Positions 1 through 12,500 of a DNA stretch of 64,000 nt are shown here, piece after piece (position 1 is the first letter of the stretch; each line of letters begins with the position of its first letter). Under the pieces are notes generated by a model, which was not told the origin of the DNA, did not search any database, and was given only the letters and a program-made list of their open reading frames with translations. Made by a program: the position numbers and the translations under genes. Origin of the DNA: Erythrocercus mccallii. Lineage: Eukaryota > Chordata > Aves > Passeriformes > Dicruridae. The stretch is taken from the NCBI GenBank assembly GCA_013397435.1, contig VZRG01002387.1, positions 41,087-105,086 of the forward strand, written 5' to 3'.

Positions 1-465
1 ATATTTGTTCCTCATCTAGCCCTTTTATTTTAACTTTTAAGATATAAATGCAGTTATAAAATACCACAACATACGATAAATTGGAAAATGGCATCTTACT
101 ATTATAAAAAAAATCTAAAGGAGACAAAACTTGGCATGATTTATACTTAAAGAGGAGGTTACTACAAAGATGTTCTGTAGCGTTCACTGGTGTTCTGTGG
201 TGGCATAGAGATTTCAGTGAATCAGTAGATTTCCTCAAGAAAGTATGCACACCATTATTAATCTTATGGACAAAATCTGGTAACATACTGTTTACAAGCA
301 GGACCAAATTGCTAATGCTGCAATTTTCAAAGAGATTTTTGAAACTTAATTCAAATATTAGCATCCAGCTCAAGTTAAGTTTTTGAACATCTCTCTGTAT
401 GAGTTTCTCAATCCCAAAGCACACTATAATTCCTTCCTCTAAGACAGGCTTTGTTATTATATCAC
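1..465 (-). other. Open frame downstream of the AKR exon 3 donor
   Basis: Read on the minus strand in the frame of exon 3, this stretch has no stop codon down to base 1, about 155 codons. The translation (starting GDIITKPVLEEG, later SMLPDFVHKINN) shows none of the expected AKR features such as GVSNF. It may be an alternative C-terminal exon, the end of another gene's exon, or a chance open intron. Confidence 0.4.
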
Positions 466-567
466 CTTTCTCATAGAGCTCTTCCATCGCTCTCCAGGTT
501 TCAGCTCGGACCTCTCGATTGCTTTTACCTGGAACTTGTGCATCAGGCCAGTGAATCAAATAAAGAT
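466..567 (-). CDS. AKR gene coding exon 3 (catalytic His)
   Basis: Encodes residues 112-146, beginning (D)LYLIHWPDAQVPG with catalytic His117 and ending RAMEELYEKG. The acceptor is a long T tract followed by TAG at 570-568. The donor chosen is AAAG|GTGATA. It fits where this family breaks (the next residues should resemble a short linker followed by GVSNF) but it is weak at +4 to +6. The frame does not close after the donor (see findings), so the 3' boundary is less sure than the 5' one. Confidence 0.8.
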
Positions 568-3500
568 CTAAAAAAGAAACAGAACCAGACTGCTTATTAA
601 CGTGTCCAAAAATAAATATATCAAACCACATGAGACAGCATTTTCCCTCCACAGTGGCCCCTAACACATTATCATCATAATAGTTCCAATTACTACCCAG
701 TGATCATTACTGGATGTATCCAGTTAGTGCTAATAAATGAATTCTATAACATCACATTAACAGCTAAGGGTAGCAGAACTTGCACATGTTCCACATGTTT
801 AGGTCACTGTAATCAGAATTTCATGGTCACATATGCACTTAATAAACTTTCCACACATAACAAGCCCTATTTAAATCAAAAGGATTTTGGTCACTGGAAT
901 TATGACTGGACTACTACTTATTAAGTGCTGCAAGTCTTCCATTTCACACAAGATAAATACGTTTGACAGCTCTGCAGATACTTTGTACAGCCTCAGCAGT
1001 GGGTCTGTCTTTTTCCTTTCTAAAGAATACTTCCACTTAGGAATTTCTGTTGACAACTAGACCACATTCTTTATGCAGATTTTTTGTCTCAGTTTCATGT
1101 TAGCCTTTGTGATTTTTTTAAAAGAAATTTTTTAAAATAATATTTTAAGGGAACAAAATTATTTATTACATTTTTTGGAATGTTAGCAGGATTTCAAACA
1201 CAATTAAGATTTATTGCTGAAGAAGTTATCATAGAATTATAGAACCTTTTCCTAGCATCCAACCTAAACCTTCCCTGGCTCCATGCTGTCCCTTGGGTCA
1301 CTGGTCACTAGAGGGAAGGGAGCAGTGCTGCCCCTCCACTGCCTGTGGTGAGGAGGATCTTTGTGTGCTGTCTTCCTGCAAGAGAAGACCAGCCTTCCAT
1401 TGAAAAAGGAAGTACTTTTAACATAAATTGAAAAATGTACATGTACTGGACTCAGGAGCTCCAAATCGGATTTAAATTTTTAAAAATGACAGCTCTTTAA
1501 CTCCTTTACAAGTTTGTAGACACTGCTAGACATTCTGAAGGAGAAATTTAGAGATACTTGGAAAACAATTATGTTTCTATTCAAATTCTAACTGCAGACT
1601 AAACAGGTAACTGCAGGTATCCCAGTCAAACAGGTTTTGGCCTTTGCTGCATATATTAGTCTGATGAAAAACAGGAAAAGAAAAGAAATAGATGACTGAG
1701 ATGTGTACCTTTTTTTGTGTGTGTGTTTTATAATATTCTATTTCTGGCAGTTCAAATAGAGTTAAGAAATAAAAAAATCTGACTTGTTTGCAATGAGAAG
1801 AGTGTTTTGTTCTTTGAATACATCACATCATTCATTTACAGCACTTCTTAGTGAAAATACAGACCCTCTGCTTTGGGAATCATGAAGAAATGGGGGAAAA
1901 AAGGAAAAAAATCCTTTTATTTACGATTTAAAGATTACACTAATGCTTACTGTATCCGTGGGCTGGTATATTAGCTCTACCCCTCTAAAAATACAAATTC
2001 AACCTTGATTTAAGATGAAAATGTAACATGAAATTTATTATAATACACCAGCTCCAATTTTGGTACATCATTGCAACAAGTATGTGCTTTACTTACCTTA
2101 AGAATCTAATTAGAACAGCAAAGAATTCTGTACAGTAAAATACATTAGAGATGTAGCAAGCAAAACATTATTTTGCATGTGTCACAAAATCCACAACTAC
2201 ATTTGCACTTCCTGATATCAATAACCCATTCAAATACAATTTTAAACTCAGACTTTTAAATACAATAGCTCAGACAAACCAATAATCACTCACACATAAT
2301 CATCTGCAGCATCTGGTTTTGCATCACATTTAAGGAGAAAGTTGCTCTCTCTTTCCCCTTTTATCCATAAAATCCACTTTCAATTCCACATGCAGTCTTA
2401 TTGATCACCAATCTATCAATTATTACTTCTTTACTAATTTCTCTGAGAAATTAAGTTGTATTTATTAAAAGTAAATACCAATACATGGTATTGGAATAAA
2501 CACCAATTCTGTGACATTTAACTGAAAACTAGTATTGTGATATTGATTAAAGCATTTGGTGAAGTTATGTTCAAAACTCAGGACTACTCACATTCTGTTG
2601 CCAATAAAATTTCCACTGATTTATATAAGTCACAAACCCAAACGATTAGCATTAGGAATTGCTAATATCAAGTGTTCATTTTGATGCAAATTTATATATG
2701 CTAGTGGGGCTACTTACTGCATAGAGACTGCCATGTTTGTATTTAAACTTTTTTGCTTGCATAAAGCATCATATATAAGTAGGTGTAAGCTACTGGGATC
2801 TGATACCTATCTCCCAGAAAAATGGAAGAATTATAAATTTGTAATTGCTGCTTGCTGTGTTCTCTAAATCAGACTAATAAGAACTGCTTAACTATGCAAA
2901 AAAAGTCATTTAGCAAAAATACTCAAACTTCAGTGGAATTTCACCACCAGTTACTTCTCCAAAAGCCTGACTATTCAGTTAGACACCACAGTTTGCAAAT
3001 GCTCACAGAAATAGTTACATCATGGATTTCCACAGACACAGATGCATTGTACTCAGCTCAGGAAACTGAAACATTCTCCAAAGAAAGACTTTTAAGAGAT
3101 TTGATAACTGAAAGATCTCTGGCCTTGGACATCCAAAAGAATGCAACACATCCCCTTTCTCTGTATTAGTGTCTGAGGCCTCTGATGCAAACAAGATTTA
3201 CTGTTAGTCTTTTATTGTAGAAAGGTTTTGTTACCCAGGTACACCATGCTTATATCATCCCATTATGTTTATTTCAATTTAGGCTTTTTCCTTGAAATAA
3301 AAATTACTTCACATTTCAAAATATTGGCATTTAAGGCTAGAAAGCATCTACTGGAGCACCAAGTACAGTCATCCTGACTGCAAGAAGTGTTCATGAAAGA
3401 TGTGGGGCAAAGATGCCTTATCTCATAGACAAAGAGTAGAACAGTCCTTCTGCCAGTCCTGAGTAAAGCACCCTGGCACAGCCAGGACCTTACCTCTACA

Positions 3501-6500
3501 GCAGCTGTTAAGAAAACTTTCCATCATACCTGCAGGCCAATAAAAATAACAAGCACCTCACAAACCAAGGTCTACGATTTCATCTTTATTTGTACACACA
3601 TTCACACCCTACACCCACACACAGATTTTCTTTTAAACAATTTAAAATATTTTCCCTCCTGGGGTACTATGAGAAGACAAACATTCTTAAATTCCTTTTA
3701 GAGGCAAGCAATTAGCTTTAAATCATTGATTGAAATAGCTTAAAGTTCTAGTAATCAAGAAATATATAACTTTATCACTGGAGGTTTTTAAGAATAGACT
3801 ATATTTTTGTTGAGAACAAGGTTGTGCCTTGTAGCATGGGAAAGATTAATATCTTGAGATGCCTTCCAACAATGTATGTTTTAAAAATAATCTTAAATCA
3901 AAAAATCCACCTTGATTCACAGTATCAAGATGCACTTGATAAAGAAGGAAAAAACCTCCAAACATTCACAATCCGCTTTTGTATTTAACAGCTTTTTAAA
4001 ATATCCTTTGCAGACAGGCTGTAATGGTGCAGCAGTGAGCGGAGGCCTGAAGGTCATTAAATGTCAATGCACAGTGGTGCAGGAAAACTAACACTTCAGT
4101 TGCTTTCACACAGACATTTAAAATAGAATGCCTTATTGCTTCTTAGTGGTTGCAGCACCTACAATCAACACTTCCTCTTAACTGAAAAGTACAGGGCTAT
4201 TTTACACATTTAAAAGCCAAAATGATGTTGCTGTGGAAATAAAAGTTTGCAATTCTGTGCAAACCCCTAATATGATATTTTAAAAAACCTCAAATTTGAT
4301 TGAAACAAACCTAGTCATATGAAAAACAAGCCTGGCCTTCTATCAAGCCTAAAAGCAAAAGTATATTCTGCAATGTTTCCCAGCTGTCTTAATGCTGGGA
4401 ATCATATTTCCTTGCTCTTCTCAACAGTCACTGTACATGATATTGATATGATGTATTTTTCTTTCTCACTCAATCCTTTTTGTTTTTTTGTGTTTCCTCC
4501 TATTGAACAAGGATCAATGTGAAACAATCTACAAAGTGTTTTGAAGCAATACAGAATCTGAATTATGATAATACACTCATTTCATGTGGATGATCTATTA
4601 CAGTGAAGATGCTGATAGTGCATTTGTCCAGCTCCAGCTGGGGATTTGTGATAGGACAGATTTGCCTGAATGGGACAAACTCAAAACAGTCAAAAGGAAA
4701 ATAGAATTGTTTATGAATCTGGTAACCCACAAATCAGCATTCAAGAAGTTACTTTAGAGGTTGGATCTAAATCCCAAGGAATGTATTCTGCTACTGCCAA
4801 ACCTGTAAAATCTGCTGCCATTCCATATTGGTTTACTGTGACTGCTAGTTGAGGATCACATTTAGAAAATGCAAGGAGCAGAGTATCTGCTACAACCACT
4901 GCCCACAGATAATACAAATTTCCATCATGTCATGGATATGTAATCTACCAGCTCAAATAAAAATCCTGCAACACTGCTCTCCTAGTACCATTTGTCTGAG
5001 AAGTGTTCACTAAAAAGGCTTCATAACAAGTATTTTACATGGAGCGCTTTTTCTCTTAAAAAGCTGTGACTGCTTTCAACTGCTTTCCATATACTGATAA
5101 TGCACAGATTTATTAATTCCTGTTAGATTATTCCACAGGTTTCTTATTCAGTCTTTATGGATGGACTGGGTAATTCATAAGGACCCTCAAGAAAATTAAC
5201 ATGAACAAAGACCTTAGCTGCACATTTAGCTGCCAGGGCTCCTGTAGCTTTTTCTTCTTCCACTCTTCTGAATTACTAACTTCCCCTCCAACATAAAGAT
5301 GTAACATCACAGATATATTATTTAGGATCTTTCAGTTTTCTTTATGAACTATGTATCTTACAGAAGATGTGAAGCCCCACATACTTGGTTAATACCACAG
5401 AATGAAATCAGGGAATTCTGATTTATTCTGATCACCATTGATTTAGGTCACTAAGTTATTCAGGAACAGCTTTATAAATTTTTGAGACATCTCCACTTCA
5501 GTGGAAGAAAGGTGAAGAAGGAGGGAAGATAGCTGAGGGTATTAAAAAACCAAAACAAAAATATAAAAAAATGAGGAAAAATCTAGTATGGAGACTAATT
5601 GTGCAGGCAGCTGTAACATTCCTAAACTGGTCTTAAATTAGACTTCTTGGTCTAATATGTGCACAAGAACTCTCAGCTCTAAACACATCTGACAAACAAG
5701 TTCTGTTTATGCCATTCCAAGGATTCACTCACATGGTGACAGCATTAGCACATTTCTTGCTGTCAGATACTCTTTTTCTTCTTTCAGGCATTTCTCTTAG
5801 CAGAAACTCAGTATTTGTGTGAGCATCTACTCCAGTCTACTACCTGAGATAATAAGAACAACTTACAGTACTAGATGGAATCACTGCAAATGACTTCTTG
5901 GAAGTGAGTCAAGTTTTCCTCTCATCAACATTCAGCACCAGTGCCAGAGCAAGCAGAAGAAAAAAGAAAGCAAACACAAAATACAACAAGCAGAAAACAG
6001 AGAGGAGGAATAATGTTATTTCTCAGTTTAAAGGAGAAAGTCAGTGCTTGAAACTGTTTATGAAAGTCTCATTGCAGGGACCTGCTTTTGCACAGGTCAA
6101 AGAAAGAGGAACTTTCAGTCATTTTGCATTATTCTGTACCTGTGGAGGAACTTAAGGGATACATTTCCAGAAAGAATGGAGCCAAAGATTTGCATACAAG
6201 TATCTCTGTCCTTAACAGATATAAGTTTTTTTCCCTGTTCACTTTGTAAAGTACTCAAGCAAAAAAAAAGGCAGTGAATACAGCACACAGCTGCCATTAA
6301 TATCATATATTATTAAGTCAGCAAAATTCATTCCCTCATTGAAGTTAGTTTATTGCTAAAATAAGCAAATATTATGTTTATTTTCAGGTACCTCTTCTCC
6401 TATGACCTGTTTCAAAGAATTAATTGGCATCATTTCTGCAACTCTGTCTGTCTAATAAGGGAGTAACAATATCACATCTTTGACAACAAGGAGTTTATGA

Positions 6501-9500
6501 TCAGGGTAAATTTACAATGCAATGTTAGTTAAGCTTTAATTTTAGTTTTCTAAATTCTTGTAGATACTTCTAACATCTCCAAAGAATATTCCATCAAACA
6601 GACCAAACCAAAGGCAGTATTCAGAATTTTAAAAAGTTAAAAGACTCACAAAAGTAAGTTTTAGAAAGTACCCCCATTCCTTGATAAAGAAAACAGATCA
6701 CAGAAGAAACTAGGCATCTTTGTCATCCTTTTGCCAATATATTATTGTAAAACTTATTAATCCTTGTTCCATAGGTTTTGAGTGTTTTCAGCAAAATATA
6801 GAAAACTGATGTAGTTGTTCCTCAAATAATTTAACAGTTAAAAAATTACAAAAATTTGCAACAAGAAAAAACTCAGTACTTTCAACTGCACGCACGTGAA
6901 CTTCCTAGAGAACCAACAGAATAAGAAACCTGCAAAAGTGTAAATAAAGGCAGAAGTTGGTTTCTGTGACCCATCTGTACTATGTGATTTTTTTTCAGAA
7001 TTCATTCATCTTTGCAAGTACTCCCATGGAAAGCACAAGAAATGAGCTATATGTAAAGATTCATACCAAGATATTGAACACCAAGTCTTTCACACGACTC
7101 CAAGCAGGCCTTTTTTGTGTTTTCATAGCCATAATCATTGTGCCACAGTTTGGTAGTTATCCAGAGGTCCTCTCGCTTCACACCACTCTCTCTGATGGCC
7201 CTTTGGAGGAGGGATTCACAGCCATATCTTTTTGCTGTGTCAATATGACGAATGCCACATTTCTGCAGGGCATGGACCACTGCGGCATGGGAATAGCCAC
7301 CCCGGTGGGAAGTACCTAAACACATGAAAGCAGAAGTGGATTGTCAGCAGTGAATTATGAGGGGCATATTTTATCATTGTTTTCAAATTTTCCTTTTTTG
7401 TTCTTGATATATTGTCACAAAACCTTCTTATTTAATTTTCCTTTCCTAACAGTAAAGAAATGGGAACTGACTGATCTTTAGGCTTGGAAGACACATGAAG
7501 TGGAAGAAGTTGGTGCTGATCCGAAGCAACTCCATCAAAATCAAGTATCAGCAGCATTTAACTGTAAAGAAGTGACTCAAGGAGCTAGGCTGAAAATCAA
7601 CAAAGACAAAACACATACTTTATGGAAAATTAGTATATGTCTCTTAATTTTCACACAGAATAGCATTTACAGATGAAAATATTTTAAAAAACCCAAAAAC
7701 CTGAACAACTTTTAAAACCATTTACTTTGCAAAAAGCCTATCTTGAAACCTTTCCTCTGTTGAACTCCTGGTAGCTTGAAATCATTATTGCATTGTACAA
7801 TCCCAGGCTGGGCCATACTGCAGGTGCCATTCACATAATGTCATATGCAGCAGTGACCAAAACAATGGAATCCTACAAAAGAGTTACAGAATGGGCATGC
7901 AGGGAGTTTCAGTAACAAAACCCTGTTACTGTCATTGTGTGGGGATTCACTAGACTGTATTTTGCATGTCAAGGGGACGGAAGGAGGAGGAGACTCAGCA
8001 GGAAGAGCAACCAGCAGGAGGACTTCAGATAAAGAACTAGTTGAGAGCACGGAGGATGATGTTTCTACCTACCCTTTCCTGTTAGTTGTTTTTCCTGCCA
8101 TGAGCCCCTCACCCATTCACCCTCACTCCACACACTTCCCACAAACAGTATTTTCTACAGTTTGTTGGAGGAAATGCTCAGTCAGTCCCAGTCACCTCCT
8201 TCCACGCGGATGATTAGCATTAAAGGCCTTCATGCCATAAAAACAGGCAGCACGAAACGGCTCCGTCACCCACTTGGGACACAGCCCTGCACAGTCCTGA
8301 ACAGGCCACAGCAACAGGGCTTCAGCCACTGCTAAATCTAAATAAATCAATAAAGGACTCCAGGTTAAAGAACTATTTAAACTGAAAATTGTACCTCCTT
8401 TTACCCTTTTCTTTCCCTCCAAACATGGTACTCATTTCTACCCCAAACTCTCCATTTGCAAATGGCCACCCAGCCTGGCAGGAAAAGGCCACAACTCAAA
8501 GCACAACAGGTGCTCTTCCTCAAAGCCTCCGACCCCAGCCGGGTGACAACACCCAGAGGAGGCTGCAGGACTTTCTCACGTTTTTAACAACACACATCAA
8601 TGAGGAGAACTGAGAAAAGTCCGTCTTGCAGGGAAGGCGAACCAGGTTTTCCTAAATGCTCATCATTTTTGCTCATTCCTGATCTTAGAAGGAAATCAGT
8701 AAGTCTTGCTCAGTGTCCAAAGTTATTTAAACTAAGATATAATATGGTCTGATCTCCCACCCATACACATCAGGATCACAACATCCTGCTGATCGCAAAA
8801 GGACAGTTTCCACTTTACATTTGAGGCCAACAAAATGTGGAGTAGTGAATTCTTGATTTATCTTCATGGATTTTGAAGTGATGAAACTATAATACTGCAT
8901 TCCTACAATTTTGACATATATATCGTAAGTAATTTACTTCCCAAACATAAAGAAAGTTTTAATGTTCTAAAAGACAAAACTTTAAATATTTTTTATAGCC
9001 ACCAATTATGATTACTAATTGGATTAATTTCTGAGCCAACTAGAAATATATGTCTCTACAACTTGTTTTATATCAAAGTAATTTCAGCTAAGTCAACTTG
9101 GTTTTCAAAATAGCTATTTCAAATTTGTCATGAATGTTTAAAAATTTTAGATGACTGCAATGCTACTACACTACAATTATGGGCAAAGAATATATATGCA
9201 ATTTTACATTATTCAAATCCTAAAGGAATTTTATTACAGAATTATATAACTAGCACAGAAAAATTACTATACTTCTTCACAACAAACCCTTCACTTTTAA
9301 TATGCCAGTACTGGTGCAAAATAAATGAGGTTGTAACTATTGTGTTTGTTTCTGGCTGAATGGACATTTCTAAGCACAGAATGAATGGAGTTCATTTAGA
9401 GGTCTTGCAAATGGACTCGGACTCTTTTCATGCATAATGGATTTCAGTAAGAACATTTAGGACAAACAACTTTTTTTTTTAATTTAACCCCTTAAGTTAA

Positions 9501-12500
9501 AGGGAAAAAGTGGTTAAGAAGGAAAAATCAGAATAATTTTGTTATTGTTCCCCATTCAATGATGGGGAAATAAGAAATAAAGAAAGCAAGAAATAAAGAC
9601 AGCAAGATCAATCTGGAGGAAATTATCTCAATTTCTATGTCTAAAAATGAACTACAACAGTCCTAGTACACTACACAGTAATTAAAAAGAAATCAACAAT
9701 TTTTTACTATTACCACTTTGCAAGCCAACTTAATCATGAACAATAGGTTATTAAGTTAATTATGCTACTAATATAACACTTCTAGACTTTAGAAACCACA
9801 GAAACTGTTCTCATATTTACACGTGATTAAAGAAGTTACTATTCATAGATGCAGAAGAATGACAAAAGTGAAGTGACTGAACTTTCTAATTCTTTTTCTA
9901 CTAGAAATTCAAACAATGCTATTTGAACACATTAACATTCCTATAGGTTTGGGATTCCCCTTTGCTCATAGAGATGTAATTCACACTGTACATATATATT
10001 TAAAGACAGAACCTAATCATGCATTTAAAACTAGTAGGAACCTGCACCCTTTCCATCCTCTTCCTGTTTCTAAAAATATTTAATACATTTTTCCCTAGAA
10101 CTTGCTGATAAGAAATAGGAATTCTTTTCAAGAAACTACATCAAATATAAGTAAATTTGGGAAAAGCTTCCTATTTTTTAGCTAATATTTTAACTTGTTT
10201 TCTAGGGAAGTAGTACTGTTACCTCACTGACTGAACTAAGCCAAATTTGACAGATTGCAAGACATGCAAGACAATTACATTCCTATGAATTTTGTGAAAA
10301 ATTCGTGGTTGTAAGGGACAAGGACACTGCAGTGAAAATATGGATAGGTCAGAGGACACAAATCCATGGAAAGTAAGCTTAACTGGTTACACTGTTATTT
10401 TGTCACAGTTACTCATCACTTTCTTGGTATCCTGAAGAACACTGTCATCAAAACTAAAGTGACGAAATGCTCTGACAACCCATAAAATGACACAAAGATT
10501 ATTAGAAAGGCAGACTCCTGTTCACAATGCAGTTGCTACAGGGGAAAAAACCCGACATGCCAATCAGCAACACCAACCCCAACCCCTCAAAAACAGAAAC
10601 TCAGCAACATGTCCACCCCTGACCCCACCAAATATGTAAAACAAGTAACAAACCACTGCCTATCCCCCCTCCCAGATTTATGCACAATCTCAGCTCTCAG
10701 CCTCATTAAACTTTCTGTTCTCCCTCACAAAGCCATAGAACTACAGAGACTGATCCAAAGCACCAACAGTTTTTCAAAACAGAACCAGCTTTCTCTCCCT
10801 GCTTTCTCCTTGCCTTTGTGGCAAAGTGTCATGTTCTTCGTGAAATGATTCTTCATTTGAATATATAAAAATGTCCAGTGATATGAATAACTTTGGCTAC
10901 TTGAATTCAATGGAATGACTTTAGGAAAGTTCCTGCTGGTGAAACCCCAACCACAATGTTTAGAGATCACAACAGAGATTAATGATCTTCTGACATCAGT
11001 ATTAAATTTAAAGAGCTGACAAAGAAAACACCTGTAAAAATACCATTCCTTGCTGATTTTTTTATCTCCAAGTAATCACTCAAAAACTCTCAAAAGCAAA
11101 AGCTCAAACATTCTTTTCTCAACTTTTACACACTCATTGTGTGTATATATGGTATTGTATACCCTACCAGGTTTGAATTTCTATTAGTTTTATTTCTAGT
11201 ATTTCAATATTACATCAGTATAACACATCTAATGAATATATTGAATTTTTTGGTGTTCATATAGTTTGATTTCCTAATTACCTCATGAGCAAATTTGATG
11301 ATAAAACATAAAATGGCCGTACATAATGCAAAAGAACATAAAACACATTTCAAGGTTAATTGTTAATGCATTTACAAAACCACATGCCTCTTCTATGGAA
11401 AGGCTCAAGGACAGACAATCCTTACTTGCTGTCCTTGCTGTCTGTCTTATATCCTCCTTCTGATTTTGTATTCATATGATCTTCTGACAAGCTGACTCAG
11501 ATTGCTGAATAGCCAAAAAAAAAGAGTACAGTTTCAGAATTATTCATGAACCTGAATAATTCCTCAGAGAGAAAAACCCACTAAATTTCAGGCAAGGGAT
11601 GGAGGAAAACAAGTTCTCCATTTAGCAGCAGCAGTTAAATAATTTGATTTAATAAATGCTTTTATTCAAATTAAAAGTCACAGTTCTGTCCTAGCCAATC
11701 AACAAAGGATCAGAAAGACCCTCTCCATGAGCTTTTCTCCTGGAGCTCTTTCTGTTATATTCCCCAACACCATCCCTACAGCTTGCTCTCAGACAAGCCT
11801 ATAATGTCACACCTTTCTACTACCACAGCACTAGGACCCAAGTGTTCTTACTGCCATGGTAAACTGCCATAGTTTTGTCCTAACAGGGTCAGTTACTCTG
11901 AAAATCCCTTGCAGCATCTGGTAACAAAGTATTCAAGGACCCTCTCTCTCTCTCTCTCTCTAGAGTGTAGGGCTTCCCCGTGCAGCAGGTGAAACCAAAG
12001 TCAACCTCACTATGAAGTTACTACACTCTACAATTTTCATGAGGCAACTAGAGACTATTTCAAGGTAAGAAATCCAGATTTAATAACAATGACTTTTACA
12101 AAATAACTTGGATATTTTATTCAGAGTACAAGACTGGCACTAATGTGTATATAAAACAGGGCAGCTGCTCCTGAGGGAATAGAGCCTATGGAGACAATGG
12201 GCTTCTGGAAAAACACCATCAACAATAATTGAAAGACACTAAGCAGACTCCCATTATATAATCAATGGTTTATAATTGGTCAGAATGAAAGCAGCACACA
12301 GGTTTACCTAAAATTTAAGGCAAATTTCTCTTGCCTCTGTAAAAGTTATTTGGATTATAAACTGTTTAAGTTTTCTACTACATAAGTTTTATTTTGGTAA
12401 TGCTTCTTTTTCTTATTCTTTTCTTTGCTTGTTTGTCTGCTAAATATGATCCATTGCTTAGTGCAAAGGTGTCATTCTGGGACTGTTTCACCCCTGTGCA

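Noticed and set aside
2852..3169. 105-codon plus-strand frame in AKR intron 2
   Set aside because: No domain or coding-like pattern. One frame of this length is expected by chance in 64 kb.
6957..7319. 120-codon plus-strand frame
   Set aside because: It is the antisense shadow of AKR exon 2.
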